Below, one piece after another: positions 28,238-37,051 of a stretch of DNA of 64,000 nucleotides; the first letter of the stretch is position 1, and every line of letters begins with the position of its first letter. The translations under genes were made by a program, and so were the position numbers. The stretch is from an uncultured Granulosicoccus sp. Its GTDB lineage: Bacteria; Pseudomonadota; Gammaproteobacteria; Granulosicoccales; Granulosicoccaceae. Below the pieces are notes generated by a model that was not told the origin of the DNA, did no database searches, and saw only the letters and a program-made list of their open reading frames with translations. Where the stretch lies: NCBI GenBank assembly GCA_947499955.1, contig CANMQI010000004.1, positions 1 through 64,000 on the forward strand, given 5' to 3'.

Positions 28238-29491
28238 ATGAGCTCGTCTGACTCCAAGGCCGTGGCGATTGTCGGCGCAGGTATCGTTGGTGTTTCCGCT
28301 GCCATCTGGCTGCGCCGTGCAGGTGTCGACGTCACACTTGTCGATCGTGCTGTTTCAGGCGGAACAGGCAGTACCTCTTCGGGGAATGCCGGCATCCTTG
28401 CCGCCTGCTCAGTGGCCCCGGTGACAGCTCCAGGGATGGTGCGTAAAAGTCCGGGAATGCTCATGGACAAGGATTTTCCACTGTTTCTGCGTTGGTCCTA
28501 TCTCCCTCGTTTGATGCCCTGGCTACTGAAGTATCTGTCTAACGCCAACGACAAGGACACTCGCCGCATCGCCAAGGGGCTTGGTGAGTTGACACATGAC
28601 AGCGTCGCACAACATGCCGCCCTGTGTGAAGGCACCGAAGCCTCTGTATGGTTGCTAAGGTCTGACTACAGTTTTGTCTATCCCACCCATGCGGCATTCG
28701 ACGCCGACGCCTACACGTGGAAATTGCGGCATGACGCGGGCTTTGACCCGGAAATTCTGGAAGGGGCCGCCGTGCGAGAGCGCCATCCCTCATTGACAGA
28801 TTCGGTGAATTGCCTGGCCGTGATGCACGATCATGGCTTCGTCCGTGACCCTGCTCGCTATGTTGCCGCTTTGGCTCATGAAGCAGAAAAACTCGGAGCA
28901 AGAATGGTTCGAGCAGAGGTCGAGGATTTTCAACTGACCGATGGCCGTATCACCGCCTTGCTGACGACTGCAGGAACCCTTACGTGTTCCCAGGCGATTC
29001 TCGCCACTGGTGTCTGGTCAGGGTCGATGACGAAAAAGCTGGGTCTGAACGTACCTATCGAATCCGAGCGTGGGTATCACATCGATTTCAAGTCCGCCAG
29101 GAATGGTCCTGAAAGCCCTCTCATGGTCACCTCGGGTAAATTCGTGGCAACTCCCATGGACGGATTTCTGCGATGCGCCGGCGTTGTTGAATTCGGAGGT
29201 CTGCAGGCATCTGCCTCGGAAGCTCCGTTGAACCTGCTTCGAAAAAAGGTCAAGCAGACCTTTCCTGATCTCGAATACGATTCGGAAGACACCTGGCTCG
29301 GTCATCGCCCGGCACCTTCTGACAGCTTGCCTCTTATCGGCGAGATTGGTACGACTGGCATCTACGCAGGCTTCGGGCATCATCATATCGGTCTGACGGC
29401 AGGGCCGAAAACCGGACGAATATTATCAGAGCTGATCTCTGGACAAGCGCCGCATACAGATTTGAATCCGTACTCTCCAGCGCGTTTCTAA
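28238..29491 (+). CDS. FAD-dependent D-amino-acid dehydrogenase-like oxidoreductase (DAO family)
   Basis: 417 residues from ATG 28238. The N-terminal dinucleotide site is VAIVGAGIVGVSAAIWLRRAG, then SSGNAGILAACSVAPV as in DadA. The C-terminal FAD closure is GEIGTTGIYAGFGHHHIGLTAGPKTGRILSELI. DadA-like enzymes oxidise D-amino acids or N-substituted amino acids to 2-oxo acids, passing electrons to the quinone pool. It is first gene of a same-strand series with a TRAP transporter and enolase, ThDP and racemase-family enzymes, so the true substrate is probably whatever that transporter imports. Not necessarily a true D-alanine dehydrogenase. Confidence 0.85.
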   Translation: MSSSDSKAVAIVGAGIVGVSAAIWLRRAGVDVTLVDRAVSGGTGSTSSGNAGILAACSVAPVTAPGMVRKSPGMLMDKDFPLFLRWSYLPRLMPWLLKYLSNANDKDTRRIAKGLGELTHDSVAQHAALCEGTEASVWLLRSDYSFVYPTHAAFDADAYTWKLRHDAGFDPEILEGAAVRERHPSLTDSVNCLAVMHDHGFVRDPARYVAALAHEAEKLGARMVRAEVEDFQLTDGRITALLTTAGTLTCSQAILATGVWSGSMTKKLGLNVPIESERGYHIDFKSARNGPESPLMVTSGKFVATPMDGFLRCAGVVEFGGLQASASEAPLNLLRKKVKQTFPDLEYDSEDTWLGHRPAPSDSLPLIGEIGTTGIYAGFGHHHIGLTAGPKTGRILSELISGQAPHTDLNPYSPARF

Positions 29492-29550
29492 CCGAGAGTT
29501 GGTTGTTCGACCACCGCAAGTTGAAGATTCGTAAACCTAGAGGAAATAGT

Positions 29551-30531
29551 ATGTTTGACCTTAAAACCAGCCTATCTGCAAGCTTTGTCGCTCTTGCAAT
29601 CAGTACAGCGCCCGTGTCAGCTGAAACATGGGATATGCCGATGGCGTATGCAGCGGCAAATTATCACTCGGCCACCGGTGCAGAATTCGCACGCTGTGTA
29701 ACGACAGGTACGGCCGGTGAACTGGAAATCAAGACGCATCCCGGTGGCTCGTTGTTTGCTGGCGCCGAAATCAAACGTGCGATACAAACCGGTCAGGTGC
29801 TGATCGGAGAGCGACTCCTGTCAGGTCACCAGAATGAGAATGCCCTGTTCGGTTTCGACTCCGTACCGTTTCTGGCAACCTCCTTCGAGGAATCCGAAAA
29901 ACTCTGGGAAGTCGCGAAAGAGCCTCTGACAGAACTGTTGGACAGCCAGAATCTGCACCTGTTGTATTCGGTTCCCTGGCCCGCACAGGGCTTGTATTTC
30001 GATCGTGCCGTGGAGTCGCTCGCCGATGTCAAGGGGCTGAAATTTCGGTCATACAATGCGGCAAGCGCAAGAATGGCTGAACTGGCCGGTATGCTCCCCG
30101 TGCAGATTGAAGCTGCCGAGATCAGTCAGGCCTTCGCTACGGGTGTTGCGCAGGGCATGGTCTCTTCCGGCTCTACAGGCTATGACCGCAAGGTCTGGGA
30201 AAGCCTCTCCCACTATTACTCCGTTGATGCGTGGATGCCACGCAACTATGTGCTGGTCAATCTGGATGCCTGGAACGACCTGGATGACGCCACCAGGAAC
30301 GTGATGAATGCCTGTTCCGATCTCGCTGAATACGCAGGTGATTGGCGTTCGCTCCAGTACAACGACTTCACTGTGAATGAGCTGGCCAAGAACGGCATGC
30401 AGACAGGCCCTGCTGGTGAGGCTCTGGCGAAAGAGCTGCAGGAGATAGGAGAAGTGATGACGAATGAGTGGCTGGAAACGGCCGGAGACGCTGGCAAGAA
30501 GATAGTTGATGCCTTCAAGGCAAGCAAATAG
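29551..30531 (+). CDS. dctP: TRAP transporter periplasmic solute-binding subunit (DctP family)
   Basis: 326 residues; start MFDLKTSLSASF at 29551 with AGAGGA eight bases upstream. Signal peptide ends near SAETWD (about 23). Family features include the ATGAEFAR segment, KTHPGGSLFAGAEIKRAIQTGQV, and KGLKFRSYNAASARMAEL, where the arginine normally clamps the substrate carboxylate. It captures an organic acid or amino-acid-like solute in the periplasm for the DctQM permease encoded next. Substrate not predictable from sequence. Confidence 0.93.
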   Translation: MFDLKTSLSASFVALAISTAPVSAETWDMPMAYAAANYHSATGAEFARCVTTGTAGELEIKTHPGGSLFAGAEIKRAIQTGQVLIGERLLSGHQNENALFGFDSVPFLATSFEESEKLWEVAKEPLTELLDSQNLHLLYSVPWPAQGLYFDRAVESLADVKGLKFRSYNAASARMAELAGMLPVQIEAAEISQAFATGVAQGMVSSGSTGYDRKVWESLSHYYSVDAWMPRNYVLVNLDAWNDLDDATRNVMNACSDLAEYAGDWRSLQYNDFTVNELAKNGMQTGPAGEALAKELQEIGEVMTNEWLETAGDAGKKIVDAFKASK

Positions 30532-30548
30532 GCAGCGTTGACATTCCT

Positions 30549-30570
30549 GCCCGGCAACTCTTTGCCGGGC
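30549..30570 (+). promoter_or_regulatory. intercistronic hairpin between dctP and dctQ
   Basis: A perfect 9-base stem GCCCGGCAA/TTGCCGGGC with a CTCT loop, 18 bases after the dctP stop and just before the AAGGAG of dctQ. There is no T-run. It likely protects the 3' end of dctP mRNA, giving more binding protein than permease, a common arrangement in transporter operons. Confidence 0.6.
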
Positions 30571-30593
30571 AGATAGCAAAAGGAGAATAGCGA

Positions 30594-31121
30594 GTGCGTG
30601 TATTCAAGGTGTTGCGCATCATTCTGGACAAGACTTATCTCTACGCAGGCTACACAGGGGCATTGTTCCTTCTGCTGATTCTGGGTTTCGTCAGCCTGCA
30701 GATGTTTGCTCGCTGGGGTGGAGAAGTGATCACTGGCGCGCCGGATTTTACCGGCTACTGCATGGCTGCCGCCTCTTTTCTGGCACTGCCGTATACGCTC
30801 AATGCAGGCACACATATTCGCGTGAACCTGCTGCTGAATGCGTTGGGCCGGTTCAAGATCGTCGGTGAAATCTGGTGTTGGGCTGTTGCCAGTTATCTCA
30901 CCTTTCTGTTCGCCCATTTTGCCATCAAATTGACCTACGAAAGCTATCGGTTCAACGATATCAGCCAGGGTCAGGACGCCTGGCCAATCTGGATACCCCA
31001 GGTTCCCATGGCCATAGGAACGGTTCTGCTGGCCATCTGCGCCTTCGATAATCTGGTGACTGCTCTGTTCACCGGTAAAGACAACATTCGATCCGCCGGG
31101 ATCGACCTGCAGGCGGAGTAA
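30594..31121 (+). CDS. dctQ: TRAP transporter small permease (DctQ family)
   Basis: 175 residues starting at GTG 30594, preceded by AAGGAG. Four hydrophobic helices (about 18-38, 52-72, 93-113, 139-159) match the DctQ topology. WGGEVITGAPDFTGYCMAAASFLALPYTLNAGTHIRV is the characteristic region after helix 1. It partners with DctM as the membrane complex using a sodium gradient. Five bases separate it from dctM. Confidence 0.92.
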   Translation: MRVFKVLRIILDKTYLYAGYTGALFLLLILGFVSLQMFARWGGEVITGAPDFTGYCMAAASFLALPYTLNAGTHIRVNLLLNALGRFKIVGEIWCWAVASYLTFLFAHFAIKLTYESYRFNDISQGQDAWPIWIPQVPMAIGTVLLAICAFDNLVTALFTGKDNIRSAGIDLQAE

Positions 31122-31126
31122 GACGA

Positions 31127-32437
31127 ATGGATGAGATCTATCTGGTTTCGATATTCCTCTTCGCACTGTTTCTGCTTCTGGGCACCGGTGTCTGGGTTGG
31201 CCTGGCGCTATTTGGTGTCGCCTATCTGGGGCTGGAGATGTTTACTTCACGCCCCGCTGGCGATGCCATGCTGACTCGCATCTGGACCAGTAGTTCCAGT
31301 TGGACGCTGACGGCATTGCCGCTATTCATCTGGATGGGAGAAATTCTCTTTCGCAGTCGCTTGTCTCAGGACATGTTCCGAGGACTGGCACCCTGGATGC
31401 AGCGTCTTCCAGGCGGGCTGGTTCATGTGAATATCGTCGGATGCACCATTTTTGCGGCGGTATCCGGCTCGTCGGCGGCAACGCTGACAACCGTTGGCAA
31501 GATGTCGATACCCGAGCTGCGCAAGCGAAAATATCCCGAGTACATGATTATCGGTACGCTGACAGGTGCCGCAACTCTGGGTCTGATGATTCCACCCTCG
31601 TTGACGCTGATTGTCTACGGCGTGGCGGTTGAAGAGTCGATCTCCAAGCTGTTCATGGCAGGTATTCTGCCGGGTATCGTGCTGGCCGGTATGTTCATGC
31701 TCTACGTCATGGCCTGGGCATTTGTACGACCGAGCGAAGTTCCTGAAATTTCGGACAGGATGACATTCACTCAGAAGCTCTACGAAAGTCGATTTCTGAT
31801 TCCCATCATCGTACTCATCCTGCTTGTCATCGGTTCGATGTACGGTGGGTGGGCAACTGCGACCGAAGCGGCATCCATTGGTGTTCTCGGTGCGCTCGCA
31901 CTGGCCGCCTTGCAGGGCTCATTGACCTTCGATGCCTTCATACAAAGTCTGTTGGGCGCCACACGTACCTCGGCGATGATCGCCTTCATCCTGATGGGAG
32001 CTGTGGCACTGACTCTTGCCATGGGTTTCACCGGGCTACCGCGCGCACTGGCGGAATACATCGATGGATTGCAACTCTCACGGTTTTCACTGTTGATGGC
32101 GTTGATGCTGTTCTACATCATTCTGGGCATGTTTCTCGATGGCATCTCATCGGTCGTATTGACCATGGCAATCGTGCAGCCCATGGTTGAAGCGGCGGGT
32201 ATCGATCTCATCTGGTTCGGCATTTTCATCGTCATCGTGGTCGAAATGGCGCAGATAACACCGCCGATCGGTTTCAACCTGTTCGTCATGCAGGGAATTA
32301 CCCGGCATGAGATGGGCTACATCGCAAAGACTGCAATACCGCTTTTCCTGATCATGGTGTTGATGGTGTTTCTGATGATATTCCTGCCGGAGCTGGCCAC
32401 CTATCTTCCGGACAGCATGCGCACCACCCGGTCCTGA
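31127..32437 (+). CDS. dctM: TRAP transporter large permease (DctM family)
   Basis: 436 residues with about 12 hydrophobic segments. Diagnostic motifs: GEILFRSRLSQDMFRGLAPW, GCTIFAAVSGSSAATLTTVGKM, GTLTGAATLGLMIPPSLTLIVYG and VVEMAQITPPIGFNLFV. It is the transport channel of the TRAP system, coupled to Na+. GGAG precedes the ATG. Followed after 92 bases by the enolase-superfamily gene in the same direction. Confidence 0.95.
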   Translation: MDEIYLVSIFLFALFLLLGTGVWVGLALFGVAYLGLEMFTSRPAGDAMLTRIWTSSSSWTLTALPLFIWMGEILFRSRLSQDMFRGLAPWMQRLPGGLVHVNIVGCTIFAAVSGSSAATLTTVGKMSIPELRKRKYPEYMIIGTLTGAATLGLMIPPSLTLIVYGVAVEESISKLFMAGILPGIVLAGMFMLYVMAWAFVRPSEVPEISDRMTFTQKLYESRFLIPIIVLILLVIGSMYGGWATATEAASIGVLGALALAALQGSLTFDAFIQSLLGATRTSAMIAFILMGAVALTLAMGFTGLPRALAEYIDGLQLSRFSLLMALMLFYIILGMFLDGISSVVLTMAIVQPMVEAAGIDLIWFGIFIVIVVEMAQITPPIGFNLFVMQGITRHEMGYIAKTAIPLFLIMVLMVFLMIFLPELATYLPDSMRTTRS

Positions 32438-32529
32438 TCCTGTCGCGTCCTGTTCGGTGCAGTGTGTAGGTTGTTCGTTCCACCTGAATGGTCTTGTCAA
32501 GATGTCTATCCCGATTTACGGAGGTTGTG

Positions 32530-33654
32530 TTGTCTGAGCATAAAATCGAATCGATTCGTGTGCACCGAATTCTGATTCCTGCCAAAGCGGTGCATTCTCA
32601 TGGCAGCGGGGACGTTGCCGGTATCAATGTGGTCATCCTCGAGATCACGACGGATACCGGTATAACGGGATGGGGTGAAGCATCGCCGTGGCCGGTATTC
32701 ACAGGAACATCGGAGGGCAATGCCGCGGTACTGCATGTTCACCTTCGTCCACATCTGATCGGGCAGGATCCGGTTCAGGTGGAGAGGCACATGACCATGG
32801 CAGACAAGGTCGTGGTCGGCCATCCTGAGGCCAAGGCTGCGCTGGAAATGGCCTTGCTGGACATCACCGGCAAGATAAGCGGTTTGTCCGTCTCTGAGCT
32901 GGTAGGTGGTCGCATGCGCGATGACATGGGAATGAGTTTCTCGATTGCCAATCCCGATTTTTCAGCAGACCTTGATGACATCGCAGCCATGTGGGACGAC
33001 GGGGTCCGGATCTTCAAGTTCAAGACAGGCTTTGCCGGACACAAGTTCGATCTCATGCGCTGCGAAAGAATGCGGGAAATCTATGGCGATGAGGCTGACT
33101 TGCGAATCGATTACAACCAGGGTTTGCCGGCGTATGACGCGGTGCGTTGCATACGCGATCTGGAAGCGTTCAGGCCGACCTTCGTCGAACAACCCGTCAA
33201 GATGCATGAGCGTGACGTGCTCGCCCATATTGCTCACGTGATCGACACGCCCATCATGGCCGATGAAAGCGTCTTTGACCCCAAGGGTGCGCTGTACGGT
33301 GCGCAGATAAGGATCGCAGATATCTACTCCTTGAAGATCATGAAGTCCGGTGGTATTCGTCGAGCCCTGGAGGTCGCCGCAATAGCCAGAGCTGCCGGCA
33401 TCGAGATCTACGGCGGGTGCATGTTCGAAACAGGACTGGCCCATGCTGCCGGCGCACACCTGATGGCAGCCGTACCGGATCTGGTGCTGCAATGCGAATT
33501 CTACATGGCAACCTATTACGCTCAGGAAGACATCCTGACAGACCCGTTCCCGGTAAGAAATGGACGCGTTCACGTACCGCAAGGCCCGGGTCTGGGGGTT
33601 GCGGTCGATCCGGACAGGTTAGCCAGATATTCCGTTTGCAGCCCACTGGGTTGA
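32530..33654 (+). CDS. mandelate racemase/muconate lactonizing (enolase superfamily) enzyme
   Basis: 374 residues from a TTG start at 32530 (SEHKIESIRVHRIL), chosen because GGAGG lies five bases before it; a GTG at 32527 is too close and the ATG at 32488 adds unrelated residues. Active-site pattern of the MLE/dipeptide-epimerase subgroup: KFK (catalytic Lys pair), metal ligands in RIDYNQ, FVEQPV and MADES, and second-face Lys in SLKIMKSGG. It abstracts an alpha-proton from a carboxylate, to epimerise or cycloisomerise. Between a TRAP transporter and a ThDP enzyme, it is likely an early catabolic step. Confidence 0.87.
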   Translation: MSEHKIESIRVHRILIPAKAVHSHGSGDVAGINVVILEITTDTGITGWGEASPWPVFTGTSEGNAAVLHVHLRPHLIGQDPVQVERHMTMADKVVVGHPEAKAALEMALLDITGKISGLSVSELVGGRMRDDMGMSFSIANPDFSADLDDIAAMWDDGVRIFKFKTGFAGHKFDLMRCERMREIYGDEADLRIDYNQGLPAYDAVRCIRDLEAFRPTFVEQPVKMHERDVLAHIAHVIDTPIMADESVFDPKGALYGAQIRIADIYSLKIMKSGGIRRALEVAAIARAAGIEIYGGCMFETGLAHAAGAHLMAAVPDLVLQCEFYMATYYAQEDILTDPFPVRNGRVHVPQGPGLGVAVDPDRLARYSVCSPLG

Positions 33655-33715
33655 CAGAACGACTCCACTTTGACTCTGGCTTCCAGTCAAGAGCACCCAG
33701 AAGGAAAACAATGAA

Positions 33716-35449
33716 ATGACCGATTCGGGATCTGTAACGATGAACGGCGCTCAGATTATTCTGAAGATGCTGGAATTGCATGGTGTGAAACACGTCTTCG
33801 GACTGCCAGGCGAGACAACGATCGGCTGGTACAAGGAATGGCGTGAAAATTCCGATATCGACTATGTGCTGACGCGTGATGAAAGAACGGCATCTTATGC
33901 TGCAGAGTCCTATGCGAAGATAACCGGGCGTCCTTGCGTTCTGGAAGCACCCAGTCCAGGTGTCACGCATTGTACTCCGGGTATAACCGAAGCCTATTTG
34001 AGCTCAGTCCCCGTTATCTTCTTCAGTTCCGACATACCGGTGAATCAGGACAAGAAGCATGGTCTGACCGGTGTCGATCAAACCGCGCTGTATGACAGCA
34101 TCACCAAGGAATCATTTGTTCTCACCAACGCCCGGGACATTCCTTTCATGTTGCGTCGTGCGTTTCGTGTGGCGACCTCGGGTCGTCCTGCGCCAGTTCA
34201 TATTCGTGTGCCGATCAATGTCTTTCACGAAGAGGCAGAGGTGGATGATCTGTATGCCGAGAGTGAATACAGTCAGTATCCGGCTCACCGGCCGGTGGCT
34301 GACCATGGCAAGATAAGAGCGGCAATCGATGTGCTGCTGAGCGCCAGCATGCCGGTAATCGTCTGTGGGCAAGGTGCGCTCATCTCCAGGGCCACTGAAG
34401 CCGTTCTGGAACTTGCCGAGATGTTGCAGATTCCGGTTGCAACCACCACTCCGGGCAAGGGCACGATACCCGAAAATCATCCTCTGGCTCTGAGAGTCAT
34501 CGGGGGGCGTGGTGGCATGGAGTATTCCAATCAGTATGTGTTCGATGCCGATACGATCTTCTTCGTGGGCTCGAATACGGATAGTGCGGCTACCGAGCAC
34601 TGGAAATTGTATGGAGACCCCAAAACCAAGACCTTCATGCATCTTGATATTGCGGAAGCACATGTCGGTAACAACTTTCCCTTGAAGGTGGGCATGATAG
34701 GGGATGCACGGGCCAGTCTCGAGTACATGGTCGAGCTGATCAAATCGGAGTACAGCGTCACTGACCGTGAACCGCTTGATTTGAACCCCGTGAAGAGGGC
34801 TGCTCTGGACAAGGTCTTCTTTTCCAACATCCCGATGCCCGATGGTGCGATCTCACCGGTCAAGTTGTCTCAGGCTCTGGACAAGATCCTGCCCTCGAAT
34901 GCCATCGTGACATCGGAGCCGGGTGTCAGTGCCATCTACCCCTCGGCCTTGCTGACCATCAAGGAGGCAGGGCGTCGCTATATCACCAACTACTCGATGG
35001 GTGCCCTGGGGTACTCGGTACCGGCTGCGCTGGGCGCCTCCTATGCCACTGACGGGCCCATCATCTCATTCACCGGCGACGGGTCAATCGGCTTTGTGCT
35101 CGGCGACTTGGAAACGATAAAGCGCAGCCAGAAAAACGTGACGATTATCCTGAACCGTAACGACACCTTTGGCTGGATACGTGGCGAGGCCTTGTTGCTG
35201 GATGATGTCGACGAACCGTGGTCCACCGACTTTGGTGCGGTTGACTACATCAAGGTCGCTGAAGGCTTCGGTTTCAGCACGGCCAGGATCACATCCGAGG
35301 ATGAAATAGAAGCCGTGCTGCAAGCGGCTATCGATAATCCGGGTGCCAACTTCATCGAGATAATGGTCCCGTCACAGGACAAGATTGTTCCTTTCGTACC
35401 GTCGTGGGTCAGGGCGGCGAAGGCCAGGAACCTTCCCTACTTCTACTAG
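33716..35449 (+). CDS. ThDP-dependent enzyme of the acetolactate synthase/benzoylformate decarboxylase superfamily
   Basis: 577 residues in three domains: PYR (about 10-175) with the activating Glu in TRDERTASYAAESYAK, central (about 200-335), and PP (about 375-560) with the ThDP/Mg motif GDGSIGFV ending in NRND. A full-length, intact enzyme. The family condenses or decarboxylates 2-oxo acids. It is not a clear housekeeping acetolactate synthase: no ilvN follows, and it sits inside a catabolic cluster. A 2-oxo acid from the DadA-like enzyme would be a logical substrate, which is inference. Confidence 0.88.
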   Translation: MTDSGSVTMNGAQIILKMLELHGVKHVFGLPGETTIGWYKEWRENSDIDYVLTRDERTASYAAESYAKITGRPCVLEAPSPGVTHCTPGITEAYLSSVPVIFFSSDIPVNQDKKHGLTGVDQTALYDSITKESFVLTNARDIPFMLRRAFRVATSGRPAPVHIRVPINVFHEEAEVDDLYAESEYSQYPAHRPVADHGKIRAAIDVLLSASMPVIVCGQGALISRATEAVLELAEMLQIPVATTTPGKGTIPENHPLALRVIGGRGGMEYSNQYVFDADTIFFVGSNTDSAATEHWKLYGDPKTKTFMHLDIAEAHVGNNFPLKVGMIGDARASLEYMVELIKSEYSVTDREPLDLNPVKRAALDKVFFSNIPMPDGAISPVKLSQALDKILPSNAIVTSEPGVSAIYPSALLTIKEAGRRYITNYSMGALGYSVPAALGASYATDGPIISFTGDGSIGFVLGDLETIKRSQKNVTIILNRNDTFGWIRGEALLLDDVDEPWSTDFGAVDYIKVAEGFGFSTARITSEDEIEAVLQAAIDNPGANFIEIMVPSQDKIVPFVPSWVRAAKARNLPYFY

Positions 35450-35464
35450 TGACAGGCGGGTATG

Positions 35465-35480
35465 GAACAGTCGACTGTTC
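35465..35480. promoter_or_regulatory. 16-bp perfect palindrome upstream of the GntR gene
   Basis: GAACAGTCGACTGTTC is fully symmetric and lies 40 bases before the GntR start, between it and the ThDP gene. GntR/FCD regulators bind such sites and usually control their own gene, so this is a candidate operator. Confidence 0.5.
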
Positions 35481-35520
35481 AAGGGAGTTCCTGATCATGT
35501 GTTGTAAGCGATAGAACATC

Positions 35521-36231
35521 ATGCAGAGCCAGATGGAAAAATCAGATGACGAGCCGGCGGATTCGCGCAGTAGCGTTGAGGAAGCCTATTTCAGGGTACG
35601 GGAAATGGCGGCGAATTTTGAATTCAGGCCCGAGGAGCGTCTGAACGAAAGTGCGTTGTCCAAGATACTGGGTATCAGTCGAACGCCGCTTCGTGAAGCG
35701 TTGAACCGGCTGGTCACCGAAGGGCTGCTTGTTTCTCGGAAAGGCCGTGGCTTCTTCTGCCGAGCGTTGAACCCGGCGAAGATCATCGAGTTGTACGAAC
35801 TGCGTGAAGCGCTCGAGACTCATGCAATCCGCCTGGCGATCGAGCGTGCATCGGACGAGGAGTTCGTGCAGATCAGGGAGTTTCTGATCGCGTCAGCGCC
35901 TGACTATACCAATGACTCGGCAGCTCGCAAGATCGTTGCACTGGATGAGGAATTTCACTTGCGTCTGGCGCGATTGTCCAAGAACAAGGAGATAGTGGCA
36001 GCGCTGGAAAACCTGCATGAGAGAATCCGCTATGTCCGCTGGATTGCCATGCGGCAGAAGGCGGATATTGCCTATGACGAGCACTTGCGCCTGCTGGATC
36101 ATGTGCAGTCCAGAGATCTTGTTCTGGCCAGCAAGCAAATCGAGTCTCATATCAGGAAAAGTAACGAAGAAGCAACCGAGACCGTTCGGGAAGCCTATTC
36201 GAGAATGTACGTCCCCGAAAACAAATTCTGA
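35521..36231 (+). CDS. GntR family transcriptional regulator, FCD subfamily
   Basis: 236 residues. N-terminal winged helix (about 18-85): RLNESALSKILGISRTPLREALNRL and GLLVSRKGRGFF. C-terminal all-helical FCD ligand domain (about 95-225) with metal-ligand candidates D/H in LDEEFHLRLA, and H in LHERIRYVR and YDEHLRLLDHV. FCD regulators sense carboxylic acids and repress neighbouring catabolic genes. A perfect palindrome lies just upstream. It separates the ThDP gene from the racemase-family gene, all on one strand, so it is probably the local regulator. Confidence 0.92.
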   Translation: MQSQMEKSDDEPADSRSSVEEAYFRVREMAANFEFRPEERLNESALSKILGISRTPLREALNRLVTEGLLVSRKGRGFFCRALNPAKIIELYELREALETHAIRLAIERASDEEFVQIREFLIASAPDYTNDSAARKIVALDEEFHLRLARLSKNKEIVAALENLHERIRYVRWIAMRQKADIAYDEHLRLLDHVQSRDLVLASKQIESHIRKSNEEATETVREAYSRMYVPENKF

Positions 36232-36245
36232 TCAGAGAGATCAAC

Positions 36246-36995
36246 ATGTCAATCGAACACGGTGGTAAGTCTGTCTACGGTGCCACGCTTGGAATCATCA
36301 TGCTGGAAGCCATATTCCCGCGAATAAAGGGTGATATGGGCAACGCCACAACCTGGCCGTTCCCGGTGCAGTATCGAGTAGTGCGCGGTGCCAGTCCGGA
36401 CAAGGTGGTGCGTCGGGACCCACGAGACATGATGGAAGCGTTTGTCGATGCGGCCAAGGATCTGGTTGCATCGGGGTGTGATGGAATCACGACCAACTGT
36501 GGCTTTCTGGCACTCATTCAGGAAGAGATTGCCAAACAGGTTCCGGTGCCGGTAGCCACCTCATCTCTCATGCAACTGCCCATGATTGAAAAGCTGTTGC
36601 CGGCTGGCAAGCGTGTCGGCATCATCACGATCTCGAGCAAGACGCTGAGCGTTGAGCACCTCAGGGCCGCCGGTATCGATAACCCGGAGACTGTACCCAT
36701 TGTCGGTACTGACAATGGCCGGGCCTTCACTCACGGTATTCTGGACAATCAGCCATCCATTGATTTTGAAGCCTGCCGACTGGATATGCTGGATGCGGCT
36801 CGCGAACTGGTGACGACGCATGAGGATATCGGTGCAATCCTGTTCGAGTGCACCAACATGAGTCCTTACGCAGCTGACGTCCGAAAGGCTACAGGGCTTC
36901 CCGTGTTCTCGATTTATTCGTTTGTTCACTGGTTTCATCAGGCGTTGGTGCCGGATGCATTTCCCTTGACACTCGATGATCCGCGCCATTGCTAG
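36246..36995 (+). CDS. aspartate/glutamate racemase superfamily enzyme
   Basis: 249 residues, starting 14 bases after the GntR stop. Both catalytic cysteines of the two-base superfamily are present, in TTNCGFLAL and FECTNMSPY. The family includes Asp/Glu and hydantoin racemases, maleate isomerase and arylmalonate decarboxylase; keeping both cysteines favours racemase or isomerase chemistry. Together with the DadA-like oxidase and the enolase-type epimerase it suggests stereochemical handling of an amino-acid-like substrate. Exact substrate unknown. Confidence 0.87.
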   Translation: MSIEHGGKSVYGATLGIIMLEAIFPRIKGDMGNATTWPFPVQYRVVRGASPDKVVRRDPRDMMEAFVDAAKDLVASGCDGITTNCGFLALIQEEIAKQVPVPVATSSLMQLPMIEKLLPAGKRVGIITISSKTLSVEHLRAAGIDNPETVPIVGTDNGRAFTHGILDNQPSIDFEACRLDMLDAARELVTTHEDIGAILFECTNMSPYAADVRKATGLPVFSIYSFVHWFHQALVPDAFPLTLDDPRHC

Positions 36996-37051
36996 TCGTT
37001 GAGCCAACGCTGGGTCAGTGCTTCAGGCGCTTGGCATAGCGGACTCTTGGT

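Noticed and set aside
33716..35449. Acetolactate synthase large subunit (ilvB)
   Set aside because: No ilvN or ilvC follows and the gene sits in a TRAP/GntR catabolic cluster. It is kept only as a ThDP-superfamily enzyme.
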